39,746 nucleotides of DNA, taken from assembly GCA_045587185.1 (NCBI GenBank), contig JAZNBS010000055.1, positions 1-39,746 of the forward strand, in the 5' to 3' direction. The translations under genes and the position numbers were made by a program. The first letter of the stretch is position 1; every line of letters starts with the position of its first letter. Source of the DNA: UMGS172 sp045587185. GTDB taxonomy: Bacteria; Bacillota; Clostridia; Oscillospirales; Acutalibacteraceae. The notes beneath the pieces are model-generated. The model saw only the letters and a program-made list of their open reading frames with translations. It did no database searches and was not told the DNA's origin. Of this stretch, positions 7,115-14,291 are shown piece by piece.

Positions 7115-8296
7115 TTATTTCCCCTCCTTCTCTAATGTTTCGGCAAGAGTGAACAGTTTTGTTTCAGAGAACGACTTGCCAATCAACTGAACACCGCCGA
7201 CAACTACTGCGGGCAGACCTGTAATCGATGCAGGCGCGGTGTAGAAGTTTTCGGTGAATGCAATATGCTTGTCGTTCTTTAGGGCTTCTTCGGTATACGC
7301 AATGGTCGAACAGGCGGGCGTAAGCACTGCGTCAAACTCCGTGAACAGTTGGTTGAAGCATTCCACAATCACACTGCGTGTGCGAAGCGCCTTGTCATAC
7401 ACCTTCATATAATTATCGGTCGAAAGTGTCTCCGAGCCGAATAAAATTGCGGTTTTCAAAAGTTCACCGAAACTCTCCGTGCGGCTGTTTATATAAAGTT
7501 CGTCAAGGTTTGTGAAATTATCGGTACGGTAGCCGTATTTTACACCGTCATAACGGGAAACGTTGTTGCAAAGTTCGGCACACATGAGAATATTCCAAGC
7601 AACTTTTGCGGCGGCTATAACATCATTTTTGACCTCAACAACCTCAATACCGTTGGCCTTAAGAGTGGCAACTGCACCGTCAATTTTTGCCTGTATCTCA
7701 GTGTCAATCCCGTCCAACATATCGGTCAGAAGGGCGACTTTTTTGGGTGTTGCAGTATCGGTCACATACATACTCTCAGGCAAACTGGTGCCATCCTTTG
7801 CGTCATAACCCTGAACGGCAAAAAGAGCCTCCCGAACCTCATTAACCGAGCAAGCCATAAGGCTTACGGTCTCACCCGAACAAGCAGTGGGAACAATGCC
7901 GTAACGGGAAACGGTGCCATAAGTCGGTTTTATGCTGACAAGACCGTTTTGTGCGGCGGCACGGCGAACTGAGCCATTGACATCTGTCATCAAAGCAACA
8001 TCGGCCTCATTTGCCTTGAGAATCTCGGCCGAGGCGTTTTTCATAACACCGTTTTCAACCAATGCGCCGTTATAGGCGGTTTCACCGATAAGGTCGATGT
8101 TAAACTCACCCACCTTTGCTTTGCCGACAAGCCCGTAACCTTTAGCAATAAGGCGGTCCAACGCCTCACTGTCAAAAAGACTTTCAAAGCCCTCTAACAT
8201 TTTAGAGCCTGCTGTGGTGGCAATGCCCTTTGTGAGAATCATATCATCTGCGACAACGCGTTTTGCGGCGGAGCAGTCCAATTTTATGTTATACAT
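7115..8296 (-). CDS. gatA: GatA-like amidotransferase subunit with degenerate glutaminase site
   Basis: In GatCAB, GatA is the amidase-signature glutaminase that supplies ammonia to GatB. This copy is 393 residues; normal GatA is about 480-490. Start: ATG at 8296 behind GGGGGCGG, 13 bases after gatC. It clearly aligns with GatA: LTKGIATTAGSKMLEGF (21-37), LVGKAKVGEF (56-65), SIKPTYGTVSRYGIV (121-135), the late FYTAPASITGLPAVVVGG. However the N-terminal 60-residue helical region is absent. The catalytic lysine of the usual IKDN motif (Lys79 in Staphylococcus numbering) aligns with Asp17. The GGSSGGS loop is erased, placing Met85 at the cis-serine. Only the nucleophile position survives as Ser109 (VNGSVR). 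The conserved RRIMLGTY region holding the glutamine-binding Arg is shortened, and the Asp before TxPxNLAGLP is Asn. Open frame throughout, so it seems maintained but not a working glutaminase. Confidence 0.9.
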   Translation of the reverse strand: MYNIKLDCSAAKRVVADDMILTKGIATTAGSKMLEGFESLFDSEALDRLIAKGYGLVGKAKVGEFNIDLIGETAYNGALVENGVMKNASAEILKANEADVALMTDVNGSVRRAAAQNGLVSIKPTYGTVSRYGIVPTACSGETVSLMACSVNEVREALFAVQGYDAKDGTSLPESMYVTDTATPKKVALLTDMLDGIDTEIQAKIDGAVATLKANGIEVVEVKNDVIAAAKVAWNILMCAELCNNVSRYDGVKYGYRTDNFTNLDELYINSRTESFGELLKTAILFGSETLSTDNYMKVYDKALRTRSVIVECFNQLFTEFDAVLTPACSTIAYTEEALKNDKHIAFTENFYTAPASITGLPAVVVGGVQLIGKSFSETKLFTLAETLEKEGK

Positions 8297-8309
8297 ATCT
8301 TCCGCCCCC

Positions 8310-8591
8310 TTATTCCATAACCTTGGGTACGCACCAGTAACCCTCATCGGTTTCAGGCGCCTGTTTCTGCAGGTCATCACGTTGGAATTTCTTTATGACC
8401 TCATCCTCACGGACAACCGTCATAACAGGAATAACGTGTACCATTCTTTCAACATTGGCAGTATCGATTGCTTCCAGAACCTTGTGTTCACCCTCGCGAG
8501 CCTCAAAGAAAGACAAAACATTTTCCTTTTCGGCCTCGGTCAACTTCAACTGGTTGAGCAATTCAAGTCTGCGTAAAATTTCTCTATCCAT
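8310..8591 (-). CDS. gatC: Asp/Glu-tRNA amidotransferase subunit C
   Basis: A 93-residue GatC, the small belt-like subunit that wraps GatA and GatB and stabilises the complex. The N-terminal helices (LNQLKLTEAEKENVLSFFEA) and the MVHVIPVMTVVREDE segment are family hallmarks; the C-terminus ends with the usual short VPKVME tail. The start at 8591 follows AAGGAG. It is the second gene of the operon, 32 bases after aspS. Its length and motifs are normal, which suggests the complex is still assembled despite the altered GatA. Confidence 0.93.
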   Translation of the reverse strand: MDREILRRLELLNQLKLTEAEKENVLSFFEAREGEHKVLEAIDTANVERMVHVIPVMTVVREDEVIKKFQRDDLQKQAPETDEGYWCVPKVME

Positions 8592-8623
8592 ATAAAGGAC
8601 TCCTTGAACTAAATTAGTAAAAA

Positions 8624-10399
8624 TCAGTCTCTTACCTTGATGTGAACCTCACGGAGTTGCATTTCGGTAACATCACCGGGCGCTCCCATCATAAGGTCCT
8701 GAGCATTACCGTTAAGCGGGAATGCAATAACGTCACGTATGGTGTCTTCCTCGGCAATGAGCATAATCATTCGGTCAACACCGGGAGCCATACCTGCGTG
8801 GGGAGGTGCGCCGAAGTTGAATGCAGTGTAAAGCGCGCCGAACTTCTGCTTTACATCCTCCTCGCCATAACCTGCAATTTCGAATGCCTTCTTCATAATC
8901 TCGGGGTTGTGGTTTCTTACGGCGCCCGAAGACAATTCGACTCCGTTACATACAATATCATACTGATAGGCAAAAATCTCAAGCGGATCTTTGTTAAGCA
9001 GTGCGTCCATACCGCCCTGCGGCATCGAGAACGGGTTATGTGTAAAATCTATCTTGCCTGTTTCTTCGTTCAATTCGTACATCGGGAAATCAACGATAAA
9101 GCAGAATTCGAACGAATCATTTTTGATAAGACCAAGTTCGTTGGCGATCCAAGTTCTCATCTCACCCGAAAGTTTATTGATAACGCTTGGCGAGTCACTG
9201 ATGAAGAAGAGCGATTCGCCCTCCTTAATGCCGACAAGTTCGGTCAACTCACACTTCTGCTCTTCGGTGAGAAACTTTGCTATAGGGCCTTTGTACTCGC
9301 CGTCTTCAAGTGTGATGTATCCAATGCCAAATTTCATACCGATACTTCTTGAATACGTGTCTATAGCCTTTTCAAATGCCTTTTTGCCGTCACCGTCACC
9401 GTCCTTCTTGACAAGGTAGTTGGCGACGATACCGCGAACCAACTTATTTTTGAAAGGAACGGTTCTGCCGTTGATAGTCAAAAACTCATTCTTGGCGAAA
9501 AAGTCAGTCAAATCCTGAATGATAAGGGGATTGCGAAGGTCAGGTTTGTCGGTACCGTATTTGAGCATTGATTCATAGAAAGTGATACGCTTGAAGGGCG
9601 CTTCGGAAACCTTTTTGTCCGAAAACTTCTTAAATGTGTTGGAAATAACGGTCTCAGCAACCGAGAAAACATCCTCTTGAGTGGCAAAAGCCATCTCAAA
9701 GTCAAGTTGATAGAACTCACCGGGTGAACGGTCTTGACGGGCATCCTCATCACGGAAACAAGGCGCAATCTGGAAATAACGGTCAAAGCCCGATGTCATA
9801 AGCAACTGTTTGAACTGCTGAGGTGCTTGGGGAAGCGCATAGAACTTGCCCTTGTGCTTACGGCTGGGAACAAGATAGTCACGCGCGCCTTCTGGAGATG
9901 ATGCGGTCAAAATGGGGGTCTGGATTTCCATAAATCCAAGGTCCTCCATCTGACGGCGGAGATACGACAAAATCTTGGAACGGAGAACAATGTTGTTGTG
10001 AATCTTGGGATTTCTGAGGTCAAGATAACGGTGTTTCAGACGAACATCCTCTCTTGTTTCATGAGAAGTCTCAATCTCAAAGGGGAGATTATTGTTGCAA
10101 GGGCCCAAAACCTCAATCTTTTCGGCCTTTACTTCAATGAGACCTGTTGCAAGTTTAGGGTTGACGGTATCGGCATCACGCTCACAAACAACGCCGTCAA
10201 CCGAGATGACGGTCTCCTTGGGCATTCCCTGAATCATACTGTCATCCGATACAACTATCTGTGTCACTCCGTAATGGTCACGGAGATCGACAAAAAGAAT
10301 TCCGCCGTGGTCACGGACGGTCTGCAACCAACCGGTCAGTGTAACCTTTTGGCCGATATGTGCTACGGTAAGTTCATTACAGTTGTGTGTTCTTAACAT
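8624..10399 (-). CDS. aspS: Aspartyl-tRNA synthetase, probably non-discriminating
   Basis: A 591-residue bacterial AspRS: N-terminal OB-fold anticodon-binding domain, class II core, and the inserted GAD domain. Motif 2 (FRDEDARQDRSPGEFYQLDF) and motif 3 (GMAPGVDRMIML) are intact. In the anticodon domain the segment RDHGG places a histidine at residue 31; in Pseudomonas AspRS His31 is a known marker of the non-discriminating enzyme that also charges tRNA(Asn), whereas discriminating enzymes such as that of E. coli have Leu there. Co-transcription with gatCAB and an Asn-type T-box agree with this. I chose the ATG at 10399 because GGAGG lies 8 bases upstream; the TTG at 10414 overlaps that site. 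Confidence 0.96.
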   Translation of the reverse strand: MLRTHNCNELTVAHIGQKVTLTGWLQTVRDHGGILFVDLRDHYGVTQIVVSDDSMIQGMPKETVISVDGVVCERDADTVNPKLATGLIEVKAEKIEVLGPCNNNLPFEIETSHETREDVRLKHRYLDLRNPKIHNNIVLRSKILSYLRRQMEDLGFMEIQTPILTASSPEGARDYLVPSRKHKGKFYALPQAPQQFKQLLMTSGFDRYFQIAPCFRDEDARQDRSPGEFYQLDFEMAFATQEDVFSVAETVISNTFKKFSDKKVSEAPFKRITFYESMLKYGTDKPDLRNPLIIQDLTDFFAKNEFLTINGRTVPFKNKLVRGIVANYLVKKDGDGDGKKAFEKAIDTYSRSIGMKFGIGYITLEDGEYKGPIAKFLTEEQKCELTELVGIKEGESLFFISDSPSVINKLSGEMRTWIANELGLIKNDSFEFCFIVDFPMYELNEETGKIDFTHNPFSMPQGGMDALLNKDPLEIFAYQYDIVCNGVELSSGAVRNHNPEIMKKAFEIAGYGEEDVKQKFGALYTAFNFGAPPHAGMAPGVDRMIMLIAEEDTIRDVIAFPLNGNAQDLMMGAPGDVTEMQLREVHIKVRD

Positions 10400-10449
10400 A
10401 ATATTTTCCTCCAAATATTAGTATATTTCTATTTTCTTTCAGATAGTCG

Positions 10450-10693
10450 GACAAAAAATAAAAAACCTTTCGTCCCCAAAATGGGACGAAAGGCAAAACT
10501 TCCGCGATACCACCCAAATTGACCGAAAACGGTCCACTCGATTACATCTTGACGCGATGAACGGCGGTTCTACTGACCAAAAGGCTTTCTTCCGCAGGCT
10601 CAGGAGTGTTTTTCACGAACGGTTCTTTATCGGCTCACACCGACCGCCGACTCTCTTTAAAATTGCCATCCGATACTCGTTCCGTCATAGCCT
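10450..10693 (-). promoter_or_regulatory. T-box leader of the aspS-gatCAB operon, specifier AAC (Asn)
   Basis: The T-box sequence GGGTGGTATCGCGG (10502-10515) is followed by an intrinsic terminator. Stem I is well formed: base stem GGC/GCC, a UGA/UGA K-turn, a GGA/TCC helix, the loop-E pair AGTA/GAA, then a 7-bp upper helix CGGATGG/CCGTTCG and a distal AGAGAG/GTGTG region. In this geometry the specifier after GAA plus one base is AAC at 10610-10608, the asparagine codon. The thrS T-box of this window has the same arrangement with ACC (Thr) in the same register, which calibrates the reading. Uncharged tRNA(Asn) would therefore turn the operon on. Related T-boxes for tRNA-dependent Asn synthesis are known from Clostridium acetobutylicum. 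Confidence 0.9.
10466..10493 (-). terminator. T-box-controlled terminator upstream of aspS
   Basis: An 11-bp stem (10466-10476 with 10483-10493) followed on the minus strand by TTTTTTATTTTTT. It is the off-state hairpin of the T-box. Confidence 0.92.
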
Positions 10694-10713
10694 AAATATT
10701 TTATTTGCGTGAT

Positions 10714-10742
10714 ATTATACCACTGTTTTCCTGAAATGTCAA
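10714..10742 (-). promoter_or_regulatory. Consensus sigma-A promoter of the aspS operon
   Basis: TTGACA and TATAAT, both perfect, with a 17-bp spacer, about 20 bases upstream of T-box stem I. Confidence 0.9.
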
Positions 10743-10756
10743 GATTTTAAGGAAAT

Positions 10757-11584
10757 TTATTTAAACCGCCTTGCATAAGCGCACCGATGGCAAAAGTCCT
10801 CCGACGCTTTGCGACCGTCAAACCCTTTGACAATGGCTTTGGAGCGTTGCGACCCCAAAATTTCCTCAATACCCTGTTCAAAAACATTACCCAAATTCAC
10901 ACAACCCTCACTGTCAAGGCAACACGGCACCACCGCGCCGTCACAAAGTATACCAAAATGGTCGCGCAAACCGTAACAAAACACACTGTCCCCTTGAATA
11001 TCGGCATCCCTGTCAGGCCACGTGAAACGGTCACCGTACTCCAAAAACATTTTGTCGCGTATCCTCAGCCCCTTTGAGTTTTCAACCCATTCACCTTGGA
11101 TATGTTGCTTTAAAAACGCAACGGCTTTAGCATTTTTACCGCCGTCATAACCGTTGTTCCAGAGTCGGAACACCACTATTATACCCTGACTTTGGGCTTT
11201 AACCGCAAACTCGGCCACCTCGGTCAGATATTTTTCGTGCTCTGAGATGCAGTCACCCTCGAAACTGTGTAACGACACGCTGACCTTATGCACCTTGCGG
11301 TCAATTAGCACATCGCCTCTCTGCTTCAACAGTGTTCCGTTGGTGGTGATGACCGATTTGAAACCCATTTCGGTTGCGGTTTGAATAAAAACATTAAGGT
11401 CGGGATGGGTCAACGGCTCGCCCATAAGGTGATAGTATATATAATGTGTGTGGGGTTGCAGTTTTTGGAGGATGACCCTAAACTCATCAAGGCTCATTCT
11501 TCTTGGCGGTCTCTTTGTGCCGTGACAGAACGAACAGTTCATATTACAAATATTTGTTATCTCGACATAGACCCTTGAGTACAC
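10757..11584 (-). CDS. Radical SAM protein with C-terminal SPASM-like cysteine cluster
   Basis: A 275-residue radical SAM enzyme. CNMNCSFC at residues about 13-20 gives the CxxxCxxC triad for the catalytic 4Fe-4S cluster. The C-terminus has a cysteine arrangement typical of SPASM/twitch domains: FCYG, then DGAVVPCCLD, then CHRCAYA at the end. SPASM proteins often modify peptides or proteins, but no precursor peptide is visible next to it. The short twitch-like region also occurs in uncharacterised stand-alone enzymes. The start appears to be GTG at 11584, with GAGGTGG upstream; no in-frame ATG fits better. It lies just upstream of the aspS promoter, in the same direction, with no clear terminator between. 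Confidence 0.82.
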   Translation of the reverse strand: MYSRVYVEITNICNMNCSFCHGTKRPPRRMSLDEFRVILQKLQPHTHYIYYHLMGEPLTHPDLNVFIQTATEMGFKSVITTNGTLLKQRGDVLIDRKVHKVSVSLHSFEGDCISEHEKYLTEVAEFAVKAQSQGIIVVFRLWNNGYDGGKNAKAVAFLKQHIQGEWVENSKGLRIRDKMFLEYGDRFTWPDRDADIQGDSVFCYGLRDHFGILCDGAVVPCCLDSEGCVNLGNVFEQGIEEILGSQRSKAIVKGFDGRKASEDFCHRCAYARRFK

Positions 11585-11674
11585 ACCGCCACCTCTTTCT
11601 TCCTTTTGGGATTTTATGTTTTATCTATTGTAACACATTTCTGAAAAAATGTCTCTGTTTTTTTGAAATAACCA

Positions 11675-11703
11675 TTGACAAATCCACAGCGGTATCATAT
11701 AAT
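11675..11703 (+). promoter_or_regulatory. Consensus sigma-A promoter of sdpR-sdpI
   Basis: TTGACA at 11675-11680 and TATAAT at 11698-11703, both perfect, 17-bp spacer. Confidence 0.88.
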
Positions 11704-11706
11704 ATA

Positions 11707-11731
11707 TTTAACAATTAGGTTAAATGTTAAA
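11707..11731 (+). promoter_or_regulatory. Probable operator of the ArsR/SdpR-type repressor
   Basis: TTTAACA-11 nt-TGTTAAA, a 7-bp inverted repeat starting four bases after the -10 box, so it overlaps the expected transcription start. This is the position expected for autorepression by the adjacent ArsR-type protein. The binding itself is inferred. Confidence 0.6.
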
Positions 11732-11751
11732 TTCGCGAAAGGAGGATGCAA

Positions 11752-12036
11752 ATGGGATTACAACACACACTAAAGGCTCTGTCTGACCCCATCCGCCGTG
11801 AGATTTTAAATCTTTTGAAAAAAGGACGGATGTCAGCGGGCGAAATTTGCGACCGTTTCCCCGTCACAGGCGCGTCGATTTCACGTCACTTGTCAGTTTT
11901 GAAGGAAGCCGACCTCGTACGAGACCACAGGGAAGGTCAATTTATTTATTATGAACTTAACGCCTCGGTTTTAGAGGAAATTTTATTATGGGTAACTGCC
12001 CTGAAAGGAGAAAAAGATAGCAATGAAAATGATTAA
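11752..12036 (+). CDS. ArsR/SdpR-type autorepressor
   Basis: A 94-residue winged-helix repressor of the ArsR family, SdpR-like. LKALSDPIRREILNLL (about residues 7-22) and the recognition region VTGASISRHLSVLKEADLV are typical, followed by the wing HREGQFIYYELN. I see no cysteine metal site of the ArsR type, which agrees with the SdpR subgroup. The start at 11752 is 7 bases behind AGGAGG; the ATG at 11746 is too close. It overlaps the downstream sdpI-like gene by 14 bases. In Bacillus, SdpI signals toxin to SdpR; no toxin gene is present here. Confidence 0.88.
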   Translation: MGLQHTLKALSDPIRREILNLLKKGRMSAGEICDRFPVTGASISRHLSVLKEADLVRDHREGQFIYYELNASVLEEILLWVTALKGEKDSNEND

Positions 12037-12676
12037 AAAGTACAAGATTCATATCATAATCTCAACTGTTATAATACTTTTGCCTATGGTTTTTGGAGTG
12101 ATTGTTTGGAACAAACTACCCGAAAAAATGGCAATACACTGGGGAATCACGGGTGAAGCCGATAACTTTGCAGGTAAAGCGGTTTCCGTCTTTTTGATGC
12201 CGTTGATACCGCTCGCCGCCCATTGGTTATGCGTTCTTGTAACAGCATTGAGCCGCCGTGCCATGGAACAAAGCAGCAAAATAATCGGTATTGTTTTGTT
12301 CATCTGCCCCGTGCTTTCCATAGTTGTCAACTGCGCGATGTATCTAGATGCTTTCGATATAGCGGTGGATATTTCGTTGTTAATTTTAATATTCTTGGGA
12401 TTTATATTTACGCTTATCGGCAACTATATGCCCAAATGCATACAAAACAAATATATTGGTATAAGAGTAAAATGGACGCTTGAGGATGAGGATAACTGGC
12501 GCGCAACCCACCGACTGTCAAGCAAATTGTGGGCAGTTGGCGGCATCGCCTTGATAGCCGTGGCCTTTCTGCCCGACCTGATAGCATTTATCTCCTGTTT
12601 GTGTATTTTGGTTTTGGTCACCGTCATTCCGATAATCTACTCATACCGTTTCTCAAAAAAGAAGAAAAAATCTTAA
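12023..12676 (+). CDS. SdpI/DUF1648 family membrane protein
   Basis: A 217-residue membrane protein of the SdpI type with about six segments. The N-terminal DUF1648 part has KLPEKMAIHWGITGEADNF (about residues 32-50), and the C-terminal SdpI part has GNYMPKCIQNKYIGIRVKW and NWRATHRLSSKLW. In Bacillus subtilis SdpI gives immunity to the SdpC toxin and sequesters SdpR at the membrane. Here only the regulator and the membrane protein are present, the common arrangement in Clostridia, so the signal is unknown. The AAAGGAG upstream is 12 bases from the chosen ATG, a little far. Confidence 0.87.
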   Translation: MKMIKKYKIHIIISTVIILLPMVFGVIVWNKLPEKMAIHWGITGEADNFAGKAVSVFLMPLIPLAAHWLCVLVTALSRRAMEQSSKIIGIVLFICPVLSIVVNCAMYLDAFDIAVDISLLILIFLGFIFTLIGNYMPKCIQNKYIGIRVKWTLEDEDNWRATHRLSSKLWAVGGIALIAVAFLPDLIAFISCLCILVLVTVIPIIYSYRFSKKKKKS

Positions 12677-12830
12677 CCCTTCACAAAGCAAACCCCTCGA
12701 TGCAAAAGCGTGATGTCGTTAGCGAAGTTTTAGTTTTAGTACGGCATAATATATTTGGCTAGAAGAACCAGCATCGCATTTGTGTGTACAAATGCACTTG
12801 GACAGCAGCCCAAACCCACTAACAACAAAA

Positions 12831-12865
12831 AAGAGAAGATTCGTTTTTTAGGCGAGTCTTCTCTT
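12831..12865 (+). terminator. Terminator after the sdpI-like gene, within the repeat element
   Basis: A 13-bp stem with one G-T pair (12831-12843 with 12853-12865), preceded by an A run and followed by CTTTTTG. Confidence 0.75.
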
Positions 12866-13050
12866 CTTTTTGTCTGTTAAGTGATATTCCGACTTTGCCG
12901 GAGTGATATTTTTGCTGTGCAAAAGTGATATTGAAACCTTACGGTTTCAGTGATATTTTATTCGCCTCTAAAACTCGCGAAGCGAATAACACTCGGCATT
13001 AGCCGAATATCACTGCGAAGCAATAGAACTCGCCGTAAGGCGAATAAAAC

Positions 13051-13085
13051 TTTAGGGAAATGTTCGTTAAGAACATTTCCCTAAA
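13051..13085. terminator. Perfect 15-bp hairpin near the end of the chromate transporter genes
   Basis: TTTAGGGAAATGTTC and its complement around a GTTAA loop. No long T run follows, so it may be part of the repeat element rather than a terminator. Confidence 0.5.
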
Positions 13086-13117
13086 GCACCGAGGGGTTCT
13101 TAATACAAACTCTAACG

Positions 13118-13681
13118 TTATATGGCATATACACCCATGCCCAAAACGGCACCGACCACAATGAGTAAAACGGGCGGAATTTTTCTTTTCCTTATGTACT
13201 TATATCCTATAACCGCTACTGTCAAAACGGTTGTAATAATTATTTCCCGCGTATTAAAGCATAAGTCACAAACCGTGCCGAAACAGTGTTTAAGAACCAT
13301 ATACACTCCAACAGCAAGCACTATGCCTATAACACATGGCTTCAATCCTTGCAAAACCGCCTGAACATATCGGTTCTTCAACACGTTCTTAAGCAGAGCG
13401 ATTATCAAGAGTATTATTATGAACGAAGGAAGAACAACAGCCAAAGTTGCAACCAGCGCGCCCAAAATACCGCCTTGCTCACTACCGATATAGGTTGCCA
13501 AATTTACCATAATCGGGCCCGGTGTACTTTCGCTGATGGCTATCATATGCGTTAACGATTCATCACTCAACCACCCATAAGACTTAACCACATCACATAT
13601 CAACGGAATGGCACCGTAGGCCCCGCCAAAAGAGAAACACCCCACCTTTAAAAAGCCTACAAAAAGTTCAAGATAAATCAT
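13118..13681 (-). CDS. Chromate transporter family protein, second half-size subunit
   Basis: A 187-residue protein with a single CHR domain and about five or six membrane segments. FGGAYGAIPLICD near residue 18 and SESTPGPIMVNLATYIG near residue 50 are the family motifs. Short-chain CHR proteins work as pairs, with two half-size subunits replacing one long ChrA. They export chromate in some bacteria, but in anaerobes the real substrate is mostly unknown. It overlaps the upstream half by 4 bases (ATGA), so the two are translationally coupled. Confidence 0.9.
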   Translation of the reverse strand: MIYLELFVGFLKVGCFSFGGAYGAIPLICDVVKSYGWLSDESLTHMIAISESTPGPIMVNLATYIGSEQGGILGALVATLAVVLPSFIIILLIIALLKNVLKNRYVQAVLQGLKPCVIGIVLAVGVYMVLKHCFGTVCDLCFNTREIIITTVLTVAVIGYKYIRKRKIPPVLLIVVGAVLGMGVYAI

Positions 13682-14256
13682 TTCTCTTCACCGCCTTTAT
13701 TCTGTGGCGTTCCTCTTACCGCGAAGGCTGTCAAGTTTACCGCCGCCGCAATTAGCATTAAGCTGATTGATGAAAAGTTCCACGCGAAAATGTTAATACA
13801 CAGCATTGCTACGGCCGAACACACCATTATAGTAATGGATAACTTGCATTTTTTGATTTTTTTAAACATATTTATTGCCGCATCGGCTATCAATACACCA
13901 ACAGCCATTTTTATGCCCTTAAACGCATTTGCCACAACAGGATAATCAAGTAGATTGTTGAAAAATAAGGAAATAAGATAGATGATGACAAACGACGGCA
14001 AAACCACTCCGAGTGTTGAAACAAGCGAACCCATAAATCCAGCAACCTTATATCCTGTGAAAGTTGCACAGTTTATGGCTATGGGTCCGGGCGTGGATTC
14101 CGCAATTGCCGTTATGTTCATCATTTCATCGTGTGTTATCCATTTTTTGCGGTCTACACAGTCGCGCTCAATTATAGGAATCATTGCGTATCCGCCGCCA
14201 AATGTAAATAATCCTATTTTGGCAAATGTGAAAAACAGTTTCACTAATATATTCAT
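13678..14256 (-). CDS. Chromate transporter family protein, first half-size subunit
   Basis: A 192-residue partner of the next gene, with one CHR domain: FGGGYAMIPIIERD at about residues 19-32, AESTPGPIAINCATFTG, and the LVSTLGVVLPSFVI membrane segment. It lies 35 bases after the DUF4097 gene and may belong to the same transcription unit, since I see no terminator or clear promoter in the gap. The ribosome binding site is weak (GAGTGAAG). Confidence 0.9.
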   Translation of the reverse strand: MNILVKLFFTFAKIGLFTFGGGYAMIPIIERDCVDRKKWITHDEMMNITAIAESTPGPIAINCATFTGYKVAGFMGSLVSTLGVVLPSFVIIYLISLFFNNLLDYPVVANAFKGIKMAVGVLIADAAINMFKKIKKCKLSITIMVCSAVAMLCINIFAWNFSSISLMLIAAAVNLTAFAVRGTPQNKGGEEK

Positions 14257-14291
14257 AAGTCTTCACTCAATTCAAAATATACCTTAATAAA

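Larger units (their letters stand above)
12691..13098. repeat. Hairpin-rich intergenic element with terminal inverted repeats and a GTGATATT array
   Basis: The 440 bases between the convergent sdpI-like and chromate transporter genes hold no gene. The ends carry AACCCCTCGATGC (from 12691) and, inverted, AACCCCTCGGTGC (ending at 13098): 12 of 13 match. Inside: GCATTTGT-4-ACAAATGC (12776-12795), a terminator (12831-12865), then GTGATATT at 12881, 12903, 12925 and 12950, each followed by its own short hairpin, and inverted versions (AATAACAC, AATATCAC, AATAGAAC, AATAAAAC) at 12985, 13006, 13022 and 13043. A 15-bp hairpin closes the array at 13051-13085. It resembles a non-coding mobile or structured repeat of gut Clostridia, family unknown to me. 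Confidence 0.65.

Noticed and set aside
7115..8380. Frameshift or longer N-terminus restoring a normal GatA
   Set aside because: The in-frame upstream extension overlaps gatC, has no helical GatA sequence, and the ATG at 8296 has a good ribosome binding site. The substitutions at the active site lie inside well-aligned sequence, so a frameshift does not explain them.
10602..10614. Lysine (AAA) or histidine (CAC) as the aspS T-box specifier
   Set aside because: The register set by the thrS leader of the same window places the codon one base after GAA, giving AAC; AAA and CAC would need a different loop geometry.
12881..13050. GTGATATT array as a CRISPR
   Set aside because: The repeated unit is only 8 bases, intervening sequences are short palindromes, and the units reverse orientation halfway. 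None of this fits a CRISPR array.
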